Source: Malurus cyaneus samueli (taxonomy: Eukaryota; Chordata; Aves; Passeriformes; Maluridae). Taken from it: a stretch of DNA of 64,000 bases. A program made the position numbers and the translations under genes. A model generated the notes under the pieces. It did not search any database. It was not told the DNA's origin and saw only the letters and a list, made by a program, of their open reading frames with translations. Numbering within the stretch: position 1 is the first letter of the stretch; every line of letters starts with the position of its first letter. The stretch spans positions 32,938,178-33,002,177 of the forward strand of contig CM019236.1 in assembly GCA_009741485.1 (NCBI GenBank), read 5' to 3'. Below are positions 12,290 through 21,895 of this stretch, in pieces.

Positions 12290-12935
12290 TTTCAAGCCCA
12301 CGTGTAGGCAGAGAGCGGGTCTGGGGCTGCGCGGTGCTGGCGCAGGGCTCCGGCGGGTCCCCGCTCCGGAAAGCGCGGCTGCTGCAGCCGTACCGAGCCC
12401 GCTCAGAGCCCTCGCCCCACGGCACCCGGCCCCCAGCCCCGCTGCTGCACGGTCCTTTGGGGCGGGGAACCACGAGAAAGCTCGCATGAGTCTCAGAGGA
12501 CTGTCCTACGTGGGTTCCGACGTTACCGGCACTGCCGGGGGAAGCAGTGAAGAAAGGCAAAGCAGCTCAACCGCGCAGTTGCCAAGGCTCCCAAGGCACG
12601 GCACGGTGTGAGTGAGGGCGGGCGGGGAGAGGCAGGGGAGGGACCCTGAAGCGGCTGCGGCGCCTCGAGGGCCGGCCCGGCTGGACCGGCGGTGGTGTGC
12701 CGAGCGGGCCGTGCGGGAGCGGCAGGAGCCGGGCAGGGCTGGGGCTCCCTGCCTGTCCGGGGCTGCTCCGCACCTGGCTGCTGCGGGCGGACCGGAGCGG
12801 CTGTCCCGAACGCTGGCGCGCGGCTGGCCGGGAGCATCGCTTTCCAAGACGCCGTACCCGAGGAGCCTCGCAGCGCTACTCCAGGAGCCGCGGCATCGCC
12901 GGGCAGTGCCGCACCGGAGGGCAGGGAGACGCATC
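12290..12935 (+). promoter_or_regulatory. CpG island, probable GCNT1 promoter and first-exon region
   Basis: A sharply GC-rich, CpG-dense block in an otherwise AT-rich region. It includes GC boxes such as 'gagggcgggcggggagag' near 12615. A splice-donor-like 'gtgagt' occurs at 12608-12613, so a first exon could end at 12607. The island is about 7 kb upstream of the GCNT1 coding exon, on the same strand, with no other gene between, so it is the natural candidate promoter. Several long overlapping open frames on both strands here are typical of CpG islands and are not called as genes. Confidence 0.6.
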
Positions 12936-12946
12936 TGTTTTTTCTT

Positions 12947-12977
<31 letters not shown>

Positions 12978-13190
12978 CCTTTCTTTTCTTCTTTTTCTTT
13001 TCTTTTCTTTTCTTCCAACTCTTTTTTCTTTCCTTACCCTTTCCCCTCTGCTCCTCCTTCCCCTCCTCTTTATCCTTTTCCCACTCTCTCTTCTTCCTCT
13101 TTGCTTATACTTATTTCCTTTTGACTCATTCTTTCCCCTTTTCTTCCCCTTTCCCTTTTCCCACCGCTTCTCTTTCCCTACACCTCCTTT
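12936..13190 (+). repeat. Long polypyrimidine tract
   Basis: About 250 bases almost entirely of T and C on the + strand, starting with a T run of about 28 and continuing as TTTTC/TTCC-type simple sequence. It directly abuts the CpG island. Such tracts can adopt triplex (H-DNA) structures. Here it also marks a likely low-accuracy region for sequencing. Confidence 0.9.
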
Positions 13191-13448
13191 TTGGGTTAGT
13201 TTGTTTTGATTCCCCCACTTCCTATCTGTCCGTCATCCCATCCTCCGTTTGCCTTCTCCCGCGGCAGGGAAGCCGGGGCAGTCTCTTGCCCTCCTCTGGG
13301 GTATTGGCTTGGTGTGAAACTTGTTAGCTCTAACAGGATTCAGGGCATATCTGATGCTCTGAGGTGTTGCAGTCCTGGGTTGTGGCGCTTTTTCTCTTTT
13401 TTTCTCTCTTCCTTAAACTCAGTGGAGCTGGGAAAGCCTGAAGGAACT

Positions 13449-13472
13449 TTTTTTTTTTTTTTTTTTTTTTTT
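13449..13472 (+). repeat. Poly-T run
   Basis: A run of about 24 T within the putative GCNT1 first intron. It could be the reversed poly-A tail of a short retrocopy, but no retrocopy body is recognisable next to it. Confidence 0.8.
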
Positions 13473-13499
13473 GGTTAGAAATGAAAAGCTTGTTTAGAA

Positions 13500-16400
13500 G
13501 GTTAAATATTTTCTGTGGCCAGGTTGGTGAGAGGACTGAGAAAGAAACCTGACAGAACTCAGTTATGCCTGCACTTTGCCTTCTTACTAGAAAAGTAGAC
13601 TTCTTGTAGGAAAAGAGAGGAGTGCAGCAGGAGGGAATTGCCATTTTGGAGTCTGCTATTTTAAATTTCATTTTTAATGAATATGAGGTATTTGACCACA
13701 GAGCTGGCAAGAAGGAGAGTCAGAAATGGCAATGAGAGAAGAGGGGACAAATCTGGGTTTTCTATGAACTTCAACTTAAAAATCCTTCTGAAAATAATGC
13801 AGTATTGTAGCTGAAGCTGGAGTTCATTTACATTGCTTTTGAAAGTAGGTGTATACAAAAGAAAATGTTACTTATCTTTTCCTCTCCTCAATGATTAGCC
13901 TATTCTGCCTATAGTATATAGCACTTACCAGTATAATGTATTTCCCAAGACAAATTAATTGTCTGGGATAATACTCCTAAGGCCAGAAGAGCCAAAAGTT
14001 GCTAAAAAAACCTGATGAATACCTTGGCCAAGTCTGTCCTTTTTTCTAGCATAAACTTAATGCACGGGTGAACGCACAGGCTAAAGATTTATGGTCTGTT
14101 TCCTGAAAATGTTGTGTTTGCTGTGCATAATTCTGCTCTCCAATTTTGTTTCCACATTGGAAAACGCACCAGTAGTCGAATGAAAAGATTAATTTTTTTT
14201 TTAAATATTTCTCTCAGTTTCTTTTGGATTTAAACATAATTCAAAATTTCCATTCTCTGGTTCATAAGCTCCCTGAATGTGAAAACATCTAACTTTATCA
14301 GCTTATAAGAATTGTCTTGGGAAAAGTGAAAAAAAGTATACACAGAAATTTAGTGTGCCCAGTAAGTACAACAGAAGTAACTTCTAGTATTAGATTTACT
14401 TCATAGCTCCAGAGACACTGCTTCTTGCAATGTACAGCATTGTTATATATGGGATCATTGTGGTGCTATTAGAGGAACTTAATAAATTTACAGAACCTCA
14501 CTCAGAAAACTGTGATAGAATACCTCAGGGAGATCACTGGTGGTATTTGAGCTCACTGATGAATAGTAGCTATAGTATGGCTTGGAAATGCTACCTTCTT
14601 CTCAGGGCTATATAATCTCTGTTGTGGCCTGAAGAGACCATGTAACTCAAAATTTTGACTGTCTCTTCCTTCTGTCTTCCTTCTGATTTTATAGATTACC
14701 TTTCCTGCCACTGTGTCCCATTCTGAAATGCAGCATTGTCACAAGGCAGCAATGAGCAAAATTTTTTATGTGGGTGCGAGGAGTGCAGAGACTGCTCTGT
14801 TCCTGGTAAAATGATAGGTTTTACTTCAGAGTAATGTGAAAAAAAAATAGCTGGCATTTTACTTTGAAGTAGCCAAGTGTACAAATTATGACAATGAACA
14901 CTGGGCATGTTAAATTGGCCAACATTAGTTTAAAGATTTCATAATTTTTTGTTTTATGATTTGTGTGTACTTTCAGTGTTAGTAATCTTGAGGTAAAACA
15001 TGTCTTTTTGTCCATGGTAAGAGTTGCAGACTTCTTGAGATAGGAGCTGGTCACTGAATGAGTTTGCTGCAATATCTTTACTCTCCTTAGCTGGAAATTC
15101 TGTTAGCTATATGTGTGGGCCTCTAAGGAAAGACAGGAGTGCAAATAGGCTTTAAACTACTCTACATAAGATTTATTTGATACAGTAGTACAAGAGAGTA
15201 CTAGAAGGGCTAGTAAAACTTACTGCTTTTTCAATTTATATTCTACACAGGGTGTATGTTCATGTGAGCTTTATCATTTTTTGAAACAGAAATATTTTAT
15301 CATGTTAGATTCCTAACAGTTGCAGACATAAGCCCACATGAAACCTGCTGCATGATTTCAAAATTAAGAGTCTCATAAAGTCTACTGGTAAGCCAGCTAC
15401 TCAGCTTATGACCAGTTCTCATTTTCACTAAGATTTCAAGATTGTCTATCAGAAATATGAGTTCTTTGATTCATTTACAAGCATATCTACTTTCAAGACT
15501 GGGCTGCTTGGTGTCATGGAATGCCAAGTAAATGACTCTGCTCTGTATCTGGCAGATCTTTGCAGATGATGCTGAGGTCCATGCAGTCTGAGTTTATGCA
15601 TGTCTGTGTTTATGCAAGCTGCTTACTACTTTAAAAATCACTTCCTCATCAGAAGAAATGTTCTGCATAACTGATTCTGAATGGGAGCGTAGTAATTGTA
15701 ATAACTGCAGGATGTGTGTGCTTTGAAGCATTCTGGATATGCCTTGGTAAAATTTTAGGACTTTCCAGCAAATCCATCTTCATGGTCCTGTGGGAGAGCT
15801 CTCCAGAGGCTGTCTGGTTGTATCTGTTGTTGCATCCGTCCCAGCCCTTTGTGTGGGTGTCAGAGATGGAGCGGGGTTGCTCCTTCCAGCAGCACATTGT
15901 GGTGTCAGTGGCACAGAGGTTCTGCCTGCCATTAGTCTGGTGTCCAGGCTGCTGGGAGAGCAGTGCTCTGCTCTTTCTCCACGCTCACGAACCCTCATTT
16001 GTAGGACCAGCAGCTCCAGTCCAGCCTGGAGCTGCACAAAACCTCCAAGCCAGCTTTGGTCTCTCTGTGAGCTGTGGCTATTGTAGAAGTGTTTTGTTTG
16101 GGGTTTTTTTGTTTGTTTTTATGTTTGGAAGTGTTGAGGGGTTTTTGTTTTGAAAACTTAGGTTTCTTGTGGGATTTTGTGTTGGGTAGAAATCCAGTTG
16201 AAATTATCTTGGTTTTGTTTAGTCATACCATACAATTTGTATAGAGCAGTAAAGAAGAATTTTGACAGGAAAGAGGGAAGTGGGCAGCTAACTCAACCCT
16301 TGTGCTAACTCCCCCAGCTACTAGAATTGCCATAAGTTTCCCCTTTTAATGATGACTGCTTCAGAAATACAGTCTTTGACTTGAGGAGAAAGCAGTAAAA

Positions 16401-19180
16401 AAAGGAAGTGGGTCAGGTATGTAACTGCTGCAACTAAACTTCAGTTGTGAGCTAGATGAAGGCTGCCAAATAAAGCCTTTTCTTCGTACTGTGCAAACCT
16501 CGCTCTCCCACAGTACAAAGTGCTGCCTCTGAAAAGTTGATTCTCTGGTGTGCACACTAAGGCTATGCAGAGCTAAAGCTTTACTGATGTTAAAAGCTTT
16601 TACTGGAAACAATCTGAAACTATCTTAATGAATACTCCAGGCTCATGAAGTGTATTAGGTGTGTTATTAGATGAAAGGTAACAAATCTTACACTGTAAAG
16701 ATCAGCTTTTGTGAATGGGGTATGAACAAGTTTTAGGACTTTGATTGCAAGCGTGACCAAATAGTAACTTAATGTCAGAATTAGTCTGAGAAAGCAGAAT
16801 GTCTGCAAGAGAAATTTCCAAGGAAAAAAGTTCTACATAACGATAAGAGCCATGTTAAAGTGTAAATGTTTGCAGATCTCTCATTTGGTATAATGAAAAT
16901 GTAGGGTCTGATTATTCTGAGGTCTGAACAATGGAGGAATTGCACCCAGCTGGGTATACAAGGCCTTTCTGAAAGGGATTCTTTATCCTGCTTTCAGCTA
17001 AGTTTTATTCTCAAATGGGAGCAGGAAAGACTTCTTAGCAAGCTTTATTCTTTGAAAATTTTAGAAGGTAAAGACTGTAATGGTCACTTTCAATTAAGAC
17101 TGTCTCCCTGAAGTGGAACAGTGAGGGGTTGGTAATTTTCTTGAGTGTGTGTTAATTCTCAATTCTAGTGCTCCTATAAAAACTCAGAATAGGATAAAAT
17201 TGTAGTGCTGACAGCCTAAAGAAAGGATTCCAGTGTCTGTCTGTCAGCTACAGTATCACAAACTAAATTTGAAGTACACTTTAAGTTTTGGAAAAGTCTT
17301 AATTTTAGGCTTTGAAGGCAGAATACAGGTGTTGAAGGCTAACCAGTTTTACAAGCTTCATCCTAGGAAAGTATATACTCAATAGACACTATCACATATC
17401 AAGTCTCATTTTAGTGGATCAGATCTACTAGTAAGAATAAGCAGAACATCAAGTACAAAAATGTGTGATAAGTTACAAAGCATGTTAAAACCTGTTCTAA
17501 ATTATGTTATTGTGTTTGATGTCTCATTGCAAACTGAAAGCCACAATTGTGGAATTTTCCTTTTAAGTTTGTTTTTTTTTTTAACTTCATAGTGTAAGAC
17601 CTCATCCTTAAAATTTACCTCTCTATGCTTTCAGCTGTAATTGCATGCTAGCTCACTGAGCTACCTTCCTCAAGTTTTAAAATTTAGGTTCTATTCCTGT
17701 TTGATTTCACTGCACCCCTAAAACTCACTGTGAATAAATGCCTATCTTCCTTAAGATAAATTAGAAATGCAGGATAAAATAATTACAATTGTAACTCTGA
17801 AAACCAAGTTCACTTTAGAGTAAATAAGAGTAAATTGTTTTATAAAAACTGTCTGCTTTTCCCAGTCTTTTCCTAGAAAATTGTTGTTCAGCAGTTTTTA
17901 ATTTTCAACAGAATATTGATGTATTCAATGCTGTTAGTCACAAATTTTTGTCTAGTTTGTGGTCTCTGCCTGCTGTTGGCTTGAAATACAAAATATTTGA
18001 CTATAGCACTTCTTAAAAAAATTGCTGATCCTCATGGCTGTGCTAGACGTTTGTGCAGTGATCTATACCTTCCCCCCACCTGCTACATTCCTCCAGTTTG
18101 CAGTGCCATGGGCAAAGTGGTGGCCCAATGTGTAGCACATCTTGGGCAGCATGGGACAAAAAACTAAACAAAAACTCTGTGATGCCATGCCTCAGTTTCA
18201 TAAATGCATGTGTTCTGAGATCTGCAAGTAGCAGGTTAAGAGCCTCAGTTTAGGAACTGAAACCTAGAATGATACTGGGGTAGCTTAAAGAAAATAGGAG
18301 GAGCAAGGAAACTCATGCTGAACTGACTACAGCAAAACCCAGGAGTGGACACGGTACAGACTTATTTTTTTCTTAAAGTTTCTTACTAGTTTTTCTGAGT
18401 AGCTGTTATTCTCTTAGACCTGTTCAGAAACTCATTCCAAGGCACTTGTTTTTTTCCTTTAAAGTAGTAAAAATGTAGGGAGCCTCATATCTCTAAAATA
18501 TTTGATGTTTCATTAACTTACAGAATCAAATTTTGAAAGACATTCTCTGTAAACTGTATGGACTTTTGCAATTAGAGGCTAGTTTGAAATTCAAACTTCC
18601 ACTAAATTACTAAGCAGTGAATTTGGGATTAGAAATGGCATTTGAGTAACAATGTAAGGTATTTAAGGATATCCTGTTCTCGATCAATTTATCTGCAGGA
18701 AATAATACTTACAAAAAAATATATATATACCCAGTTCTGTCATACAGTTCTAGACTGAAGTTTTCTCAACAGCTACAGCTGCAGCAGCTGCATAACTGCA
18801 GTGATTTTGTTCACGGAGTTCTGAAACAGAAGTGCTTAAAGAGAAACACAACTAACAAAAATTGTCTAGTGTCTGTGAAGTTGAAAACAAAATTGGCATA
18901 CTAGAAATCTTGTTGCAATTCAGCCTTGCACCATATCTCCATGTAAAAGCAACTGCTGAATCATCAAAATAAGTATGTTTAAATTATGGTAATACAACAC
19001 TGCTGTGCACTGAATTTGTGCACTTGCAGTGACTTCACACAAATCAGTTTGAGATATAGGCTGTAAGTATTGCCTTTTACCTTATAAAGGCATTTCAGCA
19101 AGTCAGTAACAGTTGTTCGGACAGCTCTGAAAATTTAAGTGCCCTGCTATAATAATTATTTTTCTTACCTTTCTCATCAG
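13500..19180. other. Putative first intron of GCNT1; no gene seen
   Basis: AT-rich unique sequence with stop-dense frames. The frames at 15716-16153 (145 codons) and 15790-16086 have no recognisable domain and no splice or codon signal. They sit in a locally GC-richer patch that may be an old, unidentified repeat. The only structured item noticed is the first copy of a 99-bp duplicated segment at 17830-17928. Confidence 0.5.
17830..17928 (+). repeat. Direct duplication, copy 1
   Basis: A 99-bp segment beginning 'gtaaattgttttat' and ending 'gatgtattcaa'. It matches positions 19503-19601 at 98 of 99 bases by eye; the one difference is A versus G at the fifteenth base. Flanking sequence is unrelated. 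Confidence 0.95.
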
Positions 19181-19313
19181 CTCTTTCCTGGTGGTATTTC
19201 TAAGCTCAAGTGCGGGATGTTGAAGAGACTGTCTCACATAAAAATCTTGAAAGGCTGCAGGGACTTCTTTGCCAGTGAGAAATAAAGCATGACTACCATC
19301 CAGGAAGTGAGTG
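19181..19313 (+). other. GCNT1: Candidate 5' untranslated exon of GCNT1
   Basis: A strong 3' splice site ('cctttctcatcag') precedes position 19181, and a consensus donor ('gtaagttt') follows 19313. The 133-base interval has no long reading frame and lies about 400 bases upstream of the coding exon. Mammalian GCNT1 has several non-coding 5' exons, so this fits the gene, but no transcript evidence is available from sequence alone. Confidence 0.45.
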
Positions 19314-19502
19314 GTAAGTTTTAATGATAAAGAAATCTATGTCAACACTGAAGTGAATAGTAAACATTCTTGTCAAGCTCAGAAGCATGAATTACCAAGA
19401 GATACTTGCTTCTCAGTAGTCTATCTGACTTCAGTTTTATTTTAGATGCAGCTGAACAGCTCTATTTTCTTATTGAACTTTGGTTTGTAGAATTAGTACT
19501 AT

Positions 19503-19601
19503 GTAAATTGTTTTATGAAAACTGTCTGCTTTTCCCAGTCTTTTCCTAGAAAATTGTTGTTCAGCAGTTTTTAATTTTCAACAGAATATTGATGTATTCA
19601 A
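19503..19601 (+). repeat. Direct duplication, copy 2
   Basis: Second copy of the 99-bp segment at 17830-17928, located in the short intron just before the GCNT1 coding exon. Its right edge runs into a series of 'attca' words (attcaaaaatattcaacaactattca), which could be the microhomology used to insert it. No poly-A tail or clear target-site duplication is visible. Confidence 0.95.
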
Positions 19602-19721
19602 AAATATTCAACAACTATTCAGCTTTTTGCTGTCACTAAATAACAATGTAATTATTAATCACTGATTTTTAAATAAGCTTTTTAGTCTTTTGAATGACAG
19701 TCATATTCCATTTTATTTTAG

Positions 19722-19860
19722 GATTTTTCCTCTCATCTCACTGACAAACTTGCCAGATTCCTTAGAAACACACTTTTTTTTCTGAAATTGTGGAAGATCG
19801 TATGACCAGGGAGAAGGACATTTTTTTTTTTTAGCCCTGCAAAGCTACCTGGTATTTGAA
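19722..19860 (+). other. GCNT1: 5' UTR part of the GCNT1 coding exon
   Basis: The sequence 'ttccattttattttag' ending at 19721 is a good 3' splice site. From there the untranslated leader runs to the ATG at 19861. The start context has G at -3 (gaaATGc), which is acceptable. A T run lies at 19821-19832. Confidence 0.6.
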
Positions 19861-20979
19861 ATGCTGAAGAGGAAATTACGGTTTTGCCACAACTTGCGCT
19901 TCAGGCTTTTTTTGGGTCTAACTCTTATTTTAGTAATAATTTCAGTTTTGAAAGTTAACCAGAAAGACCACTTCTTAAATCGGAGGCATCTGGAGCTAAC
20001 AAAAGAAGATCCTATTAGCAATGTTAACTGCACCAAGATTATTGAGGGGGATTTAGAAGAAATACAAAAGGTACAGCTTGAGATATTATCAGTATCATTT
20101 AAGAAACGTCCCAGATTAATCTATGCTCCACAGAATTTTTACTGCATTCATGTAGACAAAAAGTCTCCAGAATCTTTCTTTGCTGCTGTGAAGGGAATAG
20201 TCTCATGTTTTGATAATGTCTTTATTTCCAGCCAGTTAGAAAGTGTGGTATATGCTTCATGGAGCAGAGTGCAGGCAGACATTAACTGCATGAAAGATCT
20301 GTACAGAAGGAGTTCAAACTGGAAATACCTAATAAACCTATGTGGTATGGACTTTCCTATAAAGACCAATCATGAAATAGTAGAGAAATTAAAAGCCCTT
20401 AAGGGTGAAAACAGCTTGGAAACAGAAAAAATGCCTGTTTATAAAGAAGTAAGGTGGAAGAAGCATCATGAGATTATTGATGGTAAAATAAAGAACACAG
20501 GGATAGACAAACAACTACCACCTCTCAGTACGCCAGTTTTTTCTGGCAGTGCCTATTTTGTAGTTAGCAGAAGCTTTGTAGAATATGTATTAGAAAACAG
20601 CAAAATACTTAAGTTCATTGAGTGGGCAAAAGATACTTACAGCCCAGATGAGTACCTGTGGGCAACAATTCAGAGAATCCCTGAAGTCCCAGGTGCATTT
20701 TCTTCCAGTGACAAGTACGACGTTTCTGACATGAATGCCCTGGCCAGGTTTGTCAAGTGGCAGTACTTTGAAGGTGACGTGTCCAAAGGTGCACCCTACC
20801 CTCCGTGCAGTGGAGTTCACATTCGCTCTGTCTGTGTTTTTGGAGTAGGAGACTTGAGCTGGATGCTACGAAACCACCACTTATTTGCTAATAAGTTTGA
20901 CACTGATGTCGACCCTTTTGCAGTGAAATGTTTGGAAGAGTATTTGCGACACAAAGCTTTGTATCTGCAAAAGAACTGA
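19861..20979 (+). CDS. GCNT1: Core 2 beta-1,6-N-acetylglucosaminyltransferase (GCNT1-type), with an internal in-frame deletion
   Basis: A 372-residue frame in one coding exon. The family enzyme adds a beta-1,6-GlcNAc branch to core 1 O-glycans in the Golgi. It shows a short basic cytoplasmic tail, a signal-anchor helix at residues 16-32, an N-glycosylation site at N56 and the GT14 catalytic domain. The catalytic Glu is kept in SPDEYLW (E264, equivalent to mammalian E320). So are the two basic residues that replace a metal at the UDP phosphates (R322 and K345, equivalent to R378 and K401). Mammalian GCNT1 has 428 residues. After KKRPR (residue 85) the protein jumps straight to IYAPQNFYC, losing about 54 residues (about 88-141 in human numbering). 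The lost part holds the second N-glycan site, the Cys equivalent to C100 and the first strand-helix of the nucleotide-binding fold (the SIVVHHK region). C116 would then lack its usual disulfide partner. The frame is otherwise intact. The protein is probably inactive or altered unless the deletion is an assembly error or an allele. Confidence 0.93.
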   Translation: MLKRKLRFCHNLRFRLFLGLTLILVIISVLKVNQKDHFLNRRHLELTKEDPISNVNCTKIIEGDLEEIQKVQLEILSVSFKKRPRLIYAPQNFYCIHVDKKSPESFFAAVKGIVSCFDNVFISSQLESVVYASWSRVQADINCMKDLYRRSSNWKYLINLCGMDFPIKTNHEIVEKLKALKGENSLETEKMPVYKEVRWKKHHEIIDGKIKNTGIDKQLPPLSTPVFSGSAYFVVSRSFVEYVLENSKILKFIEWAKDTYSPDEYLWATIQRIPEVPGAFSSSDKYDVSDMNALARFVKWQYFEGDVSKGAPYPPCSGVHIRSVCVFGVGDLSWMLRNHHLFANKFDTDVDPFAVKCLEEYLRHKALYLQKN

Positions 20980-21895
20980 AATGTGTGCTCCTGTTAGGAA
21001 ACACAGGTACAGATATTATACTGCTATATACTTTGTGTTACATGATGGGGATGCTGATAATGGGTATAATGACTCTCACCATGTTGGTGTGGTGGTGCTG
21101 ATGCCCTCCCTGCCTTGTCCATGGGCAAGGGGGAGGAAAGACATGTCCTGAGTGAGTATGTCTTATGGCATACTGAGGCTCAGAGCTTTGGGTACAAAAT
21201 CAGACAGCAGTTTTTGGGAGGCCAACTATTTGGAATATTTATTATTTAGAAGGTATAATTAATGGACTTCCTTTGGCTAAACTGTTTTGTTTTAAGGCTT
21301 AGAAAATGCATGTTATTGACGGTTATTCTTAATTCTTTTTTTTCCCATGAATGTAATGCTAGCTAGAAGAGAAAGATGAAGGGGTGGGATAAAAAGCAGC
21401 TGGACTGCACAGGCGTCATACTGAGTACTGAAAGATCTCAGGAATATAATGTTAGAATTTATCTAAATGCAAAAGGGGATATGCAAAGCCAGCTGTTACC
21501 ATTTCACTTAGATCTGTTTGCTGCAGTTCTGTTACGTGTAATTCTTAATCCTCTTGAAAATGGAGTATTAAGGAATTCAAATTTTGCTTTTGTATTTTTA
21601 AAGCCCCCTGATATTGTGATATAATGTTTATACACTAGTTTGTAATGACATCTTCTCAGGGAAGCTTCAATTTTGTGCCTGATGAGATTTAGACTTGTAA
21701 TTTTACATTTCTTACTGGGAGTTCTGCTTTTGGATCCAAAGTTATTCAAGTTTCTCAAAATGTAAAGAACTGCAGTAGTGCCTAAATATTACTGAGAAAC
21801 TGCTGGTTTCTGCTTTCTGTCAAGGTTAACTTGCATTCCAGATTATTTTAACACTGAGTACGGAAAAATAAAACTATTTTTTTAAAGGATGTTGT
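20980..21895 (+). other. GCNT1: Probable GCNT1 3' UTR with poly-A signal
   Basis: After the TGA stop ending at 20979, AT-rich non-coding sequence runs to an AATAAA at 21867-21872, a reasonable polyadenylation signal. An 82-codon frame at 21376-21624 has no recognisable features and is taken as UTR. Use of this particular site is inference. Confidence 0.5.

Noticed and set aside
12612..13327. Long overlapping open frames on both strands (up to 211 codons)
   Set aside because: They run through a CpG island into a T/C simple tract, giving poly-Phe, Arg/Gly/Ala-rich low-complexity products with no domain. Composition alone explains them.
15716..16153. 145-codon + strand frame in the putative GCNT1 intron
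   Set aside because: No domain, overlapping frames on both strands, and a GC-richer patch that favours chance open frames.
20095..20140. GCNT1 gap explained as a spliced-out intron or a sequencing frameshift
   Set aside because: The missing codons are absent from the DNA itself, not hidden in an intron, and the frame is kept on both sides, so neither explanation fits. An assembly collapse remains possible.
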